DNA from: Gemmatimonadales bacterium
GTDB lineage: Bacteria; Gemmatimonadota; Gemmatimonadetes; Gemmatimonadales; GWC2-71-9
Length of the DNA: 64,000 bases
Assembly (NCBI GenBank): GCA_019637315.1
Contig: JAHBVU010000014.1
Span: forward strand, 34,720-98,719
Direction: 5' to 3'
Below are positions 45,352-54,358 of this stretch, in pieces. The notes beneath the pieces were generated by a model, which did not search any database, was not told the DNA's origin, and saw nothing but the letters and a program-made list of their open reading frames with translations. A program made the translations under genes and the position numbers. Every line of letters begins with the position of its first letter. Position 1 is the first letter of the stretch.

Positions 45352-45915
45352 TCAGGCGGAGCCGTTGGCCGGGGTGACCAGTCGGCGGAGCGCGGCAAGG
45401 CCGGCCCCGTACAGCATCAGCGTCGCGACACCGATCAGGGCGAGCCGAGCTGGCGTTCCGGACACGATGCGCAGGGTCTCGAACCACGGCTCCGAGGTCA
45501 GCAGCGCAACCCCGCCGTTCCAGCGCTCGAGGCCCCAGGCAATCAAGGCATCGCCGGTCCGGGTCAGCCAGCCGTCGAGGAGGGGCCGGTTGACGCTGGC
45601 CCAGGCCACACTCGCCGCCATACCGACGACCGTGGCGGCAATCGCGCCCAGGCGGCGCCGGGTCAGGGCAGGGTACGACAACACCGGCACCGACCGCGTC
45701 GAAACGTCGACCCGCGCCATGATCCGATCGGCCAGCTGCGCCGAGGGAGCCAGGCTGGGCACCGCCGCCAACAGATCGAGAAGGCGCCGATCGAGTGCGA
45801 CCAGCTCCTGACACTCGACGCACGTTTCGAGGTGTAACTGCATGTCGTGCGCGGACGATCCAGAGTGGAACGCGTCCAAGTCGTCTGCGGTGAGGTGCTT
45901 CGTCGGCCACGTCAT
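45352..45915 (-). CDS. Zinc-finger membrane anti-sigma factor
   Basis: A 187-residue anti-sigma protein of the ZAS type. The zinc motif is H28-x3-C32-x2-C35 (HLETCVEC), followed by a linker that wraps the sigma factor and a membrane helix at about 87-107; a second helix lies near residue 165. It is directly downstream of an ECF sigma gene (45 bp), as expected for a cognate pair held at the membrane until a signal releases sigma. Signal unknown. Confidence 0.92.
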   Translation of the reverse strand: MTWPTKHLTADDLDAFHSGSSAHDMQLHLETCVECQELVALDRRLLDLLAAVPSLAPSAQLADRIMARVDVSTRSVPVLSYPALTRRRLGAIAATVVGMAASVAWASVNRPLLDGWLTRTGDALIAWGLERWNGGVALLTSEPWFETLRIVSGTPARLALIGVATLMLYGAGLAALRRLVTPANGSA

Positions 45916-45960
45916 AGTCGACCTCTGTACGGCCCCATCGCGGGCGGAGTTTCAGCGTTG

Positions 45961-46569
45961 CTATTCGTTACGTAGGTCTTTGAGTGAAACCCGCAGTTCG
46001 TTGCGCGCGCGATGGATGTACGTCTTCACCGTACCCAGCGGAAGGTTCAAAATCTCGGCAATTTCTTCGTAGCTGCGCCCTTCGACATGGCGCAGCAGAA
46101 TGCAGGAGCGATACTCGGGCCGAAGGTTGCCGATCGCGATTTCGATGGTGCCGCCGAGCTCGCGGTTCTCGACTTCCTGCAGCTGATTCTCGCCTCGCTC
46201 GGAAATCTGCAGCGCGGTCGCTTCGACCAGTTCCGGCGTATCGGCGTGCGGGGAGCCTTCGAGCGAGAGGGTGTCGAGCTCGCGCTTGCGAAGGTGATCG
46301 ATGGCGGCGTTGTTCGCGATCTTGAAGACCCAGGACGAAAACTTGTACTCGGGTCGATACGACTGCACCGCGTTCAACACCTTGATGAATGTTTCCTGGC
46401 AGAGGTCTTCGGCGAGCTCCCGATTTCGGACCATCCGGAAGATCAGGGAAAAGACCGGGCGCTCGTAGCGACGGATCAGTTCGCGGTAGGCCTCGTCCCG
46501 TCCCTCCTTGGCAAGGGCGACGACCTCCTGGTCGGTGTGCTCACGTAGCGAGCCGGGACGGAGCGTCAC
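45961..46569 (-). CDS. ECF RNA polymerase sigma factor (RpoE-like)
   Basis: A 202-residue ECF sigma factor. Region 2 spans about 25-95 (ELIRRYERPVFSLIFRMV, EDLCQETFIKVLN, FSSWVFKIANNAAIDHLR); region 4 spans about 135-195 (CILLRHVEGRSYEEIAEILNLPLGTVKTYIHRAR). It starts at a GTG at 46569; the N-terminal dozen residues may be non-native. It is followed by its zinc anti-sigma and a beta-helix membrane protein, and is divergent from menG/ubiE across only 47 bp, where both promoters must lie. Confidence 0.96.
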   Translation of the reverse strand: MTLRPGSLREHTDQEVVALAKEGRDEAYRELIRRYERPVFSLIFRMVRNRELAEDLCQETFIKVLNAVQSYRPEYKFSSWVFKIANNAAIDHLRKRELDTLSLEGSPHADTPELVEATALQISERGENQLQEVENRELGGTIEIAIGNLRPEYRSCILLRHVEGRSYEEIAEILNLPLGTVKTYIHRARNELRVSLKDLRNE

Positions 46570-46616
46570 GGGCGGCCGGTTGCGTTCACGTTCCCAGCCG
46601 ACGAATTTGCCACGCT

Positions 46617-47351
46617 ATGGTCGTCACGGACAAAGAATTACCCGTCTCCGGCGGGGCCGAAAAGCGTGCCTACGTTCGGGGCATCTTCACGGCCATCGCG
46701 CCGCGCTACGATCTGCTCAATCACCTGCTCAGCCTCAATATCGATAAGCGGTGGCGCCGGTCCGCCGTGGCGGAGCTCGGGTGGGAATCTGTCCCGGCCG
46801 GGACCTATCTGGATCTCTGCGCCGGAACGCTCGATCTGGCCGCTGCTCTCGGCAACCACCCCGGCTTCGGGGGTCGGGTCGTCGGCGCCGATTTCGTCAA
46901 GCCGATGCTCGAACGGGGGCGCGATAAATCGGCCGCGGTCGTTCCGGTAACGGCCGACGCTCTGGAACTGCCGTTTCCCGATCGGGCGTTCGACGGTGCC
47001 ACAGTCGGGTTCGGGGTCCGCAACCTGATGGACCTGGACGGCGGCCTTCGTGAAGCCGCCCGCGTCCTCAAGCCCGGCGCCCGGCTGGTGATCCTCGAGT
47101 TTACCACGCCACCGCGCCAGCCAATGCGGGGCATGTACTTCTTCTACTTCCGACGCATCCTCCCGCTGATCGGACGCCTCATCTCGAAACATAGAGATGC
47201 CTACACCTACCTGCCAGAGTCCGTTCTGGCGTTTCCAGAGCCGCCTGAGCTCGCCGCCAAGATGGAACAGGCTGGTTTTGGCGCGGTCAAAGTCAAACTG
47301 CTCCTGGGCGGTATCTGCGCCATTCACGCCGGCGTACGGCAGGATCGCTGA
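46617..47351 (+). CDS. menG: Demethylmenaquinone methyltransferase (UbiE/MenG)
   Basis: A SAM-dependent C-methyltransferase for the quinone ring; in this organism most likely menaquinone. ATG 46617 gives 244 residues. Family motifs are FTAIAPRYDLLNHLLSLN at 28-45, the SAM-binding TYLDLCAGTLDLA (the usual VLDxxxGTGD is here CAGTLD), GADFVKPML, and VGFGVRNLMD. RGMYFFYFRRILPLIG and YLPESVLAFPEP near the C-terminus complete the match. The last steps of quinone synthesis are also represented downstream by UbiD, UbiA and UbiX homologues. Ubiquinone cannot be excluded from this gene alone. Confidence 0.95.
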   Translation: MVVTDKELPVSGGAEKRAYVRGIFTAIAPRYDLLNHLLSLNIDKRWRRSAVAELGWESVPAGTYLDLCAGTLDLAAALGNHPGFGGRVVGADFVKPMLERGRDKSAAVVPVTADALELPFPDRAFDGATVGFGVRNLMDLDGGLREAARVLKPGARLVILEFTTPPRQPMRGMYFFYFRRILPLIGRLISKHRDAYTYLPESVLAFPEPPELAAKMEQAGFGAVKVKLLLGGICAIHAGVRQDR

Positions 47352-47355
47352 TCGG

Positions 47356-47405
47356 GGGCCTGCCTGCTGATGGGTCAGTGACCCACTCCCTATTTGAGCA
47401 GGCCC
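47356..47405. terminator. Possible hairpin between convergent menG and DUF445
   Basis: An 8-bp perfect stem (47356-47363 with 47398-47405) encloses a second 7-bp stem at 47371-47385. The outer arm overlaps the end of the DUF445 gene and there is no U-run, so termination is uncertain. Confidence 0.4.
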
Positions 47406-48712
47406 TTGACCGTGTGGATCAGGAGACCGAGCAGTCCGCCAACCAGCGTGCCGTTGATGCGGATGAACTGCAGGTCGCGCCCGATGGCCAGCTCGATCCG
47501 TCGGGAGGTCACCACCGGATCCCATTTGGCGACCGTCTGCGCGATCAGATCGGCGGCGTCACCGCGATACTGCTCGACCGCGCCTAACGTCCGCTCGACC
47601 AGGAAGTCGTCGATCCGGTCCATCATGGCCTGATTTCCGAGCAGCGATCGGCCGAAGGCCTCGATGCCTCGCTCCAGCGCCGACGGTGATTCGGGGTCGG
47701 TCGCCTTGGACACCGCAGCTTCGCGAAGGTGCTCCCAGAGCCAGGTCGTGAACTCCTCGACCACCGGACCTGTGAGCAGCTGCTCTTTGAGGGCCTCTGC
47801 CTTGGCAATCGTCTCGGGCGAGGTCTCGAGCTGATCGACGAAACGGTCGAGGGCCTCGTCGAACTTGGCCCGCAGCGGATGTTCCGGGTTTTCGCGAATC
47901 TCATCCAGCATGGTCTCGACCCCGACCACGATGCGGCCGTAGATCTTGTTGTCGACTACACCCGGTATCCACCAGGGACTCTTCGACTTGACGGAGTCGC
48001 GGATGCTCTCGCGATTCTCGTCCAGTGCCCGCGCGGCAATCCGCACCGCTTCGCTCAGGAGGTCCTGGTGCCGGTTGCCGCTGCGGACCAGCGTCAACGC
48101 GCTGCCCAGCAGAGGCGCAACGTGCATAGCCCGCAGCCGACCTACCACGGCCCGATGAAGCAGAGCTTTGATCTCGGCGTCTGGCAGCGCCTCGACGGTT
48201 TTACCGAGGCCGCTGGCAACCTGTCGGGCAATCTGGCGACTGTTCTCGGGTTCGGAGAGCCAGCGTGCCGCCCGCTCGGCCAGACGCAGCGAGCGGAGCC
48301 GATCCGACAGCACGTCGCGCGAGAGAAAGTGGTTCTGGACGAAGGTGCCGAGGGTTCGGCCCAGGCGGTCCTTCTTACTGGGCAGAATGGCGGTGTGGGG
48401 AATCGGAATCCCGAGCGGATGCCGAAACAGCGCGGTCACCGCAAACCAGTCGGCCAGGCCACCGATCACCGCGGCTTCGGCCGCGGCGCGCACGTAGCCG
48501 ATCCAGGCGGCCCCGTTCTCGAAATAGCTGGCGACCAGAAAGATCGCGGCCGACACGACGAGCAGCGCCGATGCGCGCCACTTCATTTGGTCGAGATTGC
48601 GCTGCCGGGTGGCGTCGTCCAGCACCGGCGGCAGCACGGGCGTGACGGGTACGACCGCCGCTGAGGGCGGCTCGCGTTCCGGGCGCGGCGACTCGGGAGG
48701 AGAAACAGTCAT
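47390..48712 (-). CDS. DUF445 (YjiN-like) membrane protein
   Basis: A 440-residue membrane protein of unknown role. After a disordered Pro-rich N-terminus of about 45 residues come two helices (ASALLVVSAAIFLVASYF and the following segment) with the family signature GGLADWFAVTALFRHPLGIPIPHTAILP. A long helical, probably coiled-coil region runs from about 120 to 400, and a C-terminal membrane helix reads INGTLVGGLLGLLIHTVKGLL. DUF445 proteins of this layout are conserved but uncharacterised. It lies 7 bp downstream of the solute symporter, so they share a transcript. Confidence 0.9.
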   Translation of the reverse strand: MTVSPPESPRPEREPPSAAVVPVTPVLPPVLDDATRQRNLDQMKWRASALLVVSAAIFLVASYFENGAAWIGYVRAAAEAAVIGGLADWFAVTALFRHPLGIPIPHTAILPSKKDRLGRTLGTFVQNHFLSRDVLSDRLRSLRLAERAARWLSEPENSRQIARQVASGLGKTVEALPDAEIKALLHRAVVGRLRAMHVAPLLGSALTLVRSGNRHQDLLSEAVRIAARALDENRESIRDSVKSKSPWWIPGVVDNKIYGRIVVGVETMLDEIRENPEHPLRAKFDEALDRFVDQLETSPETIAKAEALKEQLLTGPVVEEFTTWLWEHLREAAVSKATDPESPSALERGIEAFGRSLLGNQAMMDRIDDFLVERTLGAVEQYRGDAADLIAQTVAKWDPVVTSRRIELAIGRDLQFIRINGTLVGGLLGLLIHTVKGLLK

Positions 48713-48719
48713 CGCGGAG

Positions 48720-50204
48720 CTATCCGGTGGGAGCGGCGTGGCGGTGTGGCAGCTTGCTGAGCAGCGTGCCGACGATGATGGTCAGCAGGGTGCCGATCGG
48801 TACGTACCAGGGCCACGCGAGCTTCCCGAGGGTGGCCAGCAGGGCGGAGCCGGTCGCGGCCCCGATCGGTCCGGCAAACACCACCATCAGCATGACTCCG
48901 ACCGTGACGATCAGCGCGCCGATCACATCACGACCCTGCACTCCGGGGCTGGTGCCGGCCAGGATGTAGGTACCGAGCAGACCCCCGTAGGTCACCGAGG
49001 CAATCGACAGCGCCAGGACCACGACGGGTGAATCGTTGCGCGCGGTGTAGGCATAGAAGAAGAACGCGCCGATGATCAGGAGCACGCCCCAAGTCGCCGA
49101 GAACAGCTTGCCCACGCGGAGCAGGTGATGCGGGTCCGACCGTCCCGTCAGGCCGGCGTAGAGGTCGTGCGTGGTCGACGAGGCCATCGAATTGATCGAA
49201 GAGCTGATCGTGCTCATGGCCGCGGCAAGGATCCCGGCAATCATCAGCCCCGCCAGCCCGGTCGGGAGATGCTGCACGATGAACCGCGAGAACAACTGAT
49301 CGGCAGGCTGGTCGGCAGGCGCCAGGTTCGCAGACCAGATGGCAACCCCGATCAGCAGGAAGAGCAGGAACTGGGCGATGACCATGATGCCCGAGCCGAC
49401 CAGTGCCTTCCTGGCGGCGCTGAGCGAACTCGAAGCCAGCAAGCGCTGGACGATGAGATGGTCGGTGCCGTGCGACGCCGCCGACAACAGCGAGCCACCG
49501 ACCAGTCCCCCCAGAAAGGTGTAGGTGGCCGAGAAGTTGATCGAAAAATCGAAGAGCCGGAGCTTGCCCGCGTCGGCGGCGAGCGCCAGGGATGCCACCG
49601 GGCCACCCGCCAGAGTCCAGGCGATCCACAGCGCGGCCACGCCCCCTGCCAGATAGACCGACAGTTGCATCACGTCGGTCCAGACCACCGCTTTGAAGCC
49701 GCCAACCCAGGTATACATCAGGGAGATGACCCCGATGGCCAGGATCGATGCCGGGATGCTCCAGCCCGAGACAACAGCCATCGGAATGGCAGTCGCAAAG
49801 ACCCGGACCGAGTCGCCGAGGGCGCGGGTGATCAGAAAGACCGACGAGGCCACCTGCCGGGTCCGGCGGCCAAACCGGTTCTCGATCCGCTGGTAGGCCG
49901 TGTCCTGGTCGCCTCGGAAATAGCCCGGCAGCAGCCAGGCAGCGACCAGAAACCGGCCGACGAGATAGCCAAAGGCGAGCTGCAGGAAGGTCAGATCGCC
50001 GCGGGCCCCGATGCCCGGCACCGAAATGACGGTCAGCGCCGACGTTTCAGTCGAGACGATGGACAGCAGGATGGCCCAGGTCGGCAGGTTCCTGGCGCCC
50101 AGGAAGTACTCGCCGGCGGTCGTATGGGACCTGGCAAGCCACAGGCCGATGCTGATGGTGGCCGCAAGGTAGACCAGGACGACGACGAGATCGATCGATG
50201 ACAC
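48720..50204 (-). CDS. Sodium:solute symporter (SSS family)
   Basis: A 494-residue LeuT-fold sodium symporter with about 13 helices. Typical stretches are TTAGEYFLGARNLPTWAIL, LSIVSTETSALTVISVPG, RFLVAAWLLPGYF and MYTWVGGFKAVVWTDVMQ in the first half, and the sodium-site region GILAAAMSTISSSINSMAS in TM8. Substrate cannot be told from sequence; members carry sugars, amino acids, sialic acid or vitamins. The start is a GTG at 50204. It is divergent from the CNT gene and coupled to DUF445 downstream. Confidence 0.93.
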   Translation of the reverse strand: MSSIDLVVVLVYLAATISIGLWLARSHTTAGEYFLGARNLPTWAILLSIVSTETSALTVISVPGIGARGDLTFLQLAFGYLVGRFLVAAWLLPGYFRGDQDTAYQRIENRFGRRTRQVASSVFLITRALGDSVRVFATAIPMAVVSGWSIPASILAIGVISLMYTWVGGFKAVVWTDVMQLSVYLAGGVAALWIAWTLAGGPVASLALAADAGKLRLFDFSINFSATYTFLGGLVGGSLLSAASHGTDHLIVQRLLASSSLSAARKALVGSGIMVIAQFLLFLLIGVAIWSANLAPADQPADQLFSRFIVQHLPTGLAGLMIAGILAAAMSTISSSINSMASSTTHDLYAGLTGRSDPHHLLRVGKLFSATWGVLLIIGAFFFYAYTARNDSPVVVLALSIASVTYGGLLGTYILAGTSPGVQGRDVIGALIVTVGVMLMVVFAGPIGAATGSALLATLGKLAWPWYVPIGTLLTIIVGTLLSKLPHRHAAPTG

Positions 50205-50340
50205 CGAGCGGGCTCCGGATTCGGGTCGGGACCGGCGTTGCGGATCGCCAAAACTAGAGCAACTTAATCTCGCGGTCGGCAGGTGGGCGACGGCGCCTGC
50301 GGGTCGACACCCGGAGTATCACGTCTACACGGAGCAGGGA

Positions 50341-51762
50341 ATGGCGAGATCGCGCCTGCGTGGTTGGGTCGCGGCATTGGTGTGTCTTGTGGTCGTCTCG
50401 GTGGCGTCCTGGACCCTGCCCGGCATGACCGGTCGAGGCATGACCTCGCTGGCCGGGCAGCTGGAGCCGGTCACGGTGACATCTCACCTGATCCAGCCGT
50501 CCGAAACGGCGGTACCGGTGGCGACGACCGCGACAGTCCCCCTCGCCACCCGGCTGATCGGCATCCTTGGCATCATCGTGATTCTGGCGATCGGGTACGC
50601 CATGTCTTCGCAGCGGCGGTCGATTCGCTGGAAGGTGATTGCCTGGGGCTTCGGCCTGCAGGTGATCTTTGCCATCTTCGTGCTGCGGGTGCCGTTTGGC
50701 CAGGATCTCTTCCGCCGGCTGGGCGACTTCGTCACCTCGATTCTCCGCTTCTCCTATGCCGGATCCGAGTTCGTCTTCGGCGAGCTGGGCAAAGCCAACT
50801 CGAGTCTCGGAGTCATCTTCGCGCTGCAGATTCTCCCGGCCATCATCTTCGTCTCGGCGCTCTTTGCCATCATGTACTACCTGGGCGTGATGCAGCGGAT
50901 CGTCCGCGCCCTGGCGGTGGTGATGAGTCGCTTCCTCGGTGCCAGCGGTGCCGAGAGCCTGAACGTGGCGGCCTCGATTTTCATGGGACAGACCGAGGCG
51001 CCGCTCACCATCCGACCCTTCCTGGCCCGGCTGACCCGGTCGGAGCTGATGACGGTGATGACCTCGGGCATGGCGAGCATTTCCGGCTCGATCATGGCGG
51101 CGTACATCGCGTTCGGAATCGAAGCGCGCCACCTGCTCACGGCCGTGATCATGACCGCGCCAGGCACCATCATGATGGCCAAGCTTTTCGAGCCGGAAAC
51201 CGAGACGCCGGAGACCTACGGTACCACAGAGCTCGACATCCCGGTGACGGATGTCAACGTGGTCGACGCCGCCGCGCGCGGTACCAGCGAAGGTCTGCAA
51301 CTGATGCTCAACGTCATTGCGATGCTGATTTCATTCATCGCGCTGATCGCGCTCGCCAACGGCGGCATGGCTGCCATCCACGGCTGGCTGCCCTGGTTCC
51401 CCGAGAACATCCAGACCGTGCTCTCCTGGGTCGGTCGGCCCATCGCCTGGGTCATGGGAGTGCCGTGGCAGGACGCCGGCACGGTCGGCGGCTTGCTGGG
51501 CACCCGGACCGTGCTGAACGAGTTCGTCGCCTTCTCGCAGCTCGGCGCGCTCAAGGAGACGCTCGATCCGCGCTCCTTCGTGATCGCGTCCTTTGCGCTG
51601 ACGGGCTTTGCCAACATCAGCTCGGTCGGCATCCAGATCGGCGGCATCGGCGCCCTGGCGCCGACCCGCAAAGCCGATCTCGCCCGGCTGGGCTTCCGCG
51701 CCATGCTGGCGGGCACCCTGGCCAACTTCATGTCGGCAACGATCGCAGGTCTGCTCTACTGA
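50341..51762 (+). CDS. Concentrative nucleoside transporter (NupC/CNT)
   Basis: A nucleoside:cation symporter of 473 residues. The conserved motifs are present: MGQTEAPLTIRPFL (nucleoside-binding GQTEAP) in HP1/TM4, TSGMASISGSIMAAY, and ALTGFANISSVGIQIGG with LNEFVAFSQL in the second half. Compared with about 400 residues for E. coli NupC it has an N-terminal extension of roughly 70 residues with a signal-like helix and a Thr/Val-rich segment, so it may carry an extra helix. ATG 50341 has GGAGCAGGGA just upstream. It is divergent from the sodium symporter. Confidence 0.95.
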   Translation: MARSRLRGWVAALVCLVVVSVASWTLPGMTGRGMTSLAGQLEPVTVTSHLIQPSETAVPVATTATVPLATRLIGILGIIVILAIGYAMSSQRRSIRWKVIAWGFGLQVIFAIFVLRVPFGQDLFRRLGDFVTSILRFSYAGSEFVFGELGKANSSLGVIFALQILPAIIFVSALFAIMYYLGVMQRIVRALAVVMSRFLGASGAESLNVAASIFMGQTEAPLTIRPFLARLTRSELMTVMTSGMASISGSIMAAYIAFGIEARHLLTAVIMTAPGTIMMAKLFEPETETPETYGTTELDIPVTDVNVVDAAARGTSEGLQLMLNVIAMLISFIALIALANGGMAAIHGWLPWFPENIQTVLSWVGRPIAWVMGVPWQDAGTVGGLLGTRTVLNEFVAFSQLGALKETLDPRSFVIASFALTGFANISSVGIQIGGIGALAPTRKADLARLGFRAMLAGTLANFMSATIAGLLY

Positions 51763-51945
51763 GTGTGCGAAGCAAGCACGTCGACGCTGATCCCGAGCCG
51801 GTCCGGCAGGTCGGCCCGAACGGGCCTCACCGTGCTCCACGGAGTTTTCCCGGGTGCTCCGGGGCCCTGACCGGGCCTATATTGTCGGGTGATACCACCA
51901 CTCCGGATCACCATCGAATAGTGCCGGCTGCCGGCAGGGCGATGC
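51763..51945. other. Gap before ubiD with a TATATT element
   Basis: No gene seen. TATATT at 51878-51883 is a plausible -10 about 60 bp before the UbiD start, with no obvious -35. A short GGCCC/GGGCC hairpin lies near 51813-51826 and could be a weak CNT terminator. Confidence 0.35.
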
Positions 51946-53424
51946 ATGACGATAGACACGTTGCGGGACTTCGTACGAGAGATCGAGCGCGCCGGTGAAC
52001 TGGTGCGGGTCGCCCACCCGGTCGATATCAAACTCGAGATCGCAGAAATCACCGATCGGGTCATGAAGAGCCCTGGTGGCGGCCCGGCGCTGCTGTTCGA
52101 GAAGCCGGTGCTGGCCAACGGCAAGACGAGCCCGGTTCCGGTCGGCATCAATCTGTTCGGCTCGATGCGCCGCATGGGCATTTCGCTCGGCGTGGAGCGC
52201 CTCGACGAAATCGGCGGCCGCATTTCCGAACTGCTCAACCTCAAGGTGCCGGACGGCCTGCTGGGCAAACTCTCGATGCTGCCGAAGCTGGCCGAGGTGG
52301 CCAAGTTTCCCCCGCGGACCCGGAGCGGCAAGCCGGCATGTCAGAGCGTCGTCCTGCAGGGCGACGAGGTCGACCTCGCCTCGCTGCCGATTCTGACGAC
52401 CTGGCCCGATGACGGCGGACCATACATCACCTTCCCGATGGTGATCACGGAAGACCCCAGCAAGGGCATCCGCAACGTCGGGATGTACCGCGTCCAGGTC
52501 ATCGGCAGGAACACCGTCGCGATGCACTGGCAGCGCCATAAGGTCGGTGCGGCACACTGGCGCGAAATGGCGGAGAAGGGTGAGCGGATGCCGGTCGTGA
52601 TCGCGCTCGGCGGCGATCCCGCCGCGATGTACTCGGCCTCGGCGCCGCTGCCGCCGATGATCGACGAGTTTCTCTTCGCCGGCTTTCTGCGCAAGTCACC
52701 GGTGGAACTCGCCAAGGCCGTCACCTGCGATCTCGAAGTGCCCGCCGAGGCCGACATCGTGCTCGAGGGGTACATCGATCCCTCTGAGCCGCTGGTGCTC
52801 GAAGGCCCCTTCGGCGATCACACCGGCTTCTATTCGCTGGCCGACTACTATCCCAAGGTGCACATCACCTGCGTCACTATGCGGAAGGATCCGATCTATC
52901 CCGCCACGCTGGTGGGCCGCCCGCCGATGGAAGACTACTACCTCGGGCACGCGACCGAGCGAATCTTTCTGCCGCTCCTCAAGCTGACCACGCCGGAAGT
53001 CGTCGACTATCACATGCCGGCCTGCGGCATCTTCCACAACCTGGTCTTCGTCTCGATCGACAAGCAGTACCCGGGCCACGCCTATAAAGTCATGAATGCC
53101 ATGTGGGGCGCCGGGTTGATGTCGCTCGCCAAGGTCATTGTCGTCGTCGACAAGCATGTCAACGTCCAAGACCCTGACGAGGCCTGGTGGATTGCGCTCA
53201 ACAACATCGACCCCGAGCGCGACGTGCGGTTCAGCATGGGGCCCGTCGACGTGCTCGATCATGCCAGCCGCTCCTTCAGTTTCGGCAGCAAGATGGGCAT
53301 CGACGGCACTCGTAAGTGGCCGGAGGAAGGCTTTACCCGCGAGTGGCCGCCGCTGATCGAGATGGATCCGGCCACCAAGCGGAAGGTCGATGAGATGTGG
53401 CCCAAGCTGGGCATCAAGCTGTGA
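51946..53424 (+). CDS. UbiD-family decarboxylase (menaquinone MqnL-like)
   Basis: A prenyl-FMN-dependent (de)carboxylase of 492 residues, the standard UbiD length. The start is ATG 51946 with AGGG eight bases upstream. The catalytic acid region LEGPFGDHTGFYS, the FMN/metal-binding segment around PMVITEDPSKGIRNVGMYR and AMHWQRHKVGAAHW are all there. Its partner UbiX, which makes prenyl-FMN, is encoded at 61331, and a UbiA-type prenyltransferase follows with a GTGA overlap. In organisms using the futalosine route these proteins are MqnL, MqnP and MqnM; in others they make ubiquinone. I favour menaquinone, as inference. Confidence 0.94.
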   Translation: MTIDTLRDFVREIERAGELVRVAHPVDIKLEIAEITDRVMKSPGGGPALLFEKPVLANGKTSPVPVGINLFGSMRRMGISLGVERLDEIGGRISELLNLKVPDGLLGKLSMLPKLAEVAKFPPRTRSGKPACQSVVLQGDEVDLASLPILTTWPDDGGPYITFPMVITEDPSKGIRNVGMYRVQVIGRNTVAMHWQRHKVGAAHWREMAEKGERMPVVIALGGDPAAMYSASAPLPPMIDEFLFAGFLRKSPVELAKAVTCDLEVPAEADIVLEGYIDPSEPLVLEGPFGDHTGFYSLADYYPKVHITCVTMRKDPIYPATLVGRPPMEDYYLGHATERIFLPLLKLTTPEVVDYHMPACGIFHNLVFVSIDKQYPGHAYKVMNAMWGAGLMSLAKVIVVVDKHVNVQDPDEAWWIALNNIDPERDVRFSMGPVDVLDHASRSFSFGSKMGIDGTRKWPEEGFTREWPPLIEMDPATKRKVDEMWPKLGIKL

Positions 53425-54335
53425 GCGGTATCCAGCCCGAGGCGGGTGGACGGGAAGGTCAAACCTTCGCGGGCGGCTCGCTCGCGATCCGGTATCTCAA
53501 TTTCGTCAAGCTGCCGCACACCCTGTTTGCGCTGCCCTTTGCGCTGCTTGGTGTGCTGGCCGCGTCGTTTCAAACCTCGATTCGGTGGCAGACCGTCCTG
53601 CTCGTGGTCATCGCTTTCTCGGCGGCCCGCTGGGTGGCGATGGGCTTCAATCGAATCGTCGACCGCGAGTTCGATGCCCAGAACCCGCGAACCCGCGCGC
53701 GCGAGTTGCCCAGCGGAGCCTTGACGCTGCGGCAAGCCTGGGCGTCGGTCATCGTCGCCGGGGTCGTGTTCGTCGCGGCGGCGGGGTCGCTCAATTCGGT
53801 CTGCCTCTGGTTGTCGCCCGTGGCGCTGGTCTGGATCATGACCTACAGCCTGGCCAAGCGCTTCACCTGGTGGCCCCACCTCTGGCTGGGGATGAGCCTC
53901 GCCATTGCGCCGGTCGGCGGGTATCTCGCCGTGACCGGCGCCTGGAGCGACCCCTGGTGGGTGCTGCTCGCGGTAACCGTAGGGGTGGCCACCTGGGTTG
54001 CGGGCTTCGATATGTTTTACGCGTTGCCGGACGAGGCCTTCGATCGAGTCACCGGCCTCCGCAGTGCCGTGGTCAGGCTGGGCGAGCGGCGCGCGATCCT
54101 CGCGGCCAAGCTGCTGCATGGACTCACGATTCCGGCGCTGGCGGCGTTCGGGTACGGCGCCGGGTTTGGGCTCTGGTTCTACTTGGGCCTCGTGGCCGCG
54201 GCCGGCATTCTGGCCTATGAGCACCAGCTCGTCAAACCGGGCGACCTGTCCCGGCTCGACGCCGCCTTCTTCACCATGAACGGTGTCATGAGCGTTACCG
54301 TGTTTCTGTTTGCACTGCTCGATCGGCTCGTCTAA
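53421..54335 (+). CDS. UbiA-family prenyltransferase (MqnP-like)
   Basis: An integral-membrane aromatic prenyltransferase with about nine helices. The GTG at 53421 (GTGA overlap with ubiD) gives 304 residues; an ATG at 53397 inside ubiD is the alternative. The first Asp-rich prenyl-diphosphate site is NRIVDREFDAQNPRT at about 68-82, and the second is GFDMFYALPDEAFDR near 195. Both are of the 4-hydroxybenzoate/MqnP type. It attaches the polyprenyl tail to the quinone head group before UbiD/UbiX decarboxylation and MenG/UbiE methylation. Confidence 0.94.
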   Translation: MSGIQPEAGGREGQTFAGGSLAIRYLNFVKLPHTLFALPFALLGVLAASFQTSIRWQTVLLVVIAFSAARWVAMGFNRIVDREFDAQNPRTRARELPSGALTLRQAWASVIVAGVVFVAAAGSLNSVCLWLSPVALVWIMTYSLAKRFTWWPHLWLGMSLAIAPVGGYLAVTGAWSDPWWVLLAVTVGVATWVAGFDMFYALPDEAFDRVTGLRSAVVRLGERRAILAAKLLHGLTIPALAAFGYGAGFGLWFYLGLVAAAGILAYEHQLVKPGDLSRLDAAFFTMNGVMSVTVFLFALLDRLV

Positions 54336-54358
54336 TCCCTGCTCGGCCGGAGGCTCGC

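Noticed and set aside
44447..45811. A 454-codon plus-strand frame opposite the sigma operon genes
   Set aside because: Asp/His/Arg-rich shadow of two genes with clear signal peptide, zinc motif and membrane helices.
46570..46616. A GGAAC-type ECF autoregulatory promoter in front of the rpoE-like gene
   Set aside because: A GGAAC block exists on the minus strand, but no -10 at the right distance lies upstream of the start codon, so I could not support it.
50283..51998. A 571-codon plus-strand frame overlapping the CNT gene
   Set aside because: It reads CNT in the wrong frame; His/Arg/Asp-rich with no membrane segments, whereas the CNT frame has all family motifs.
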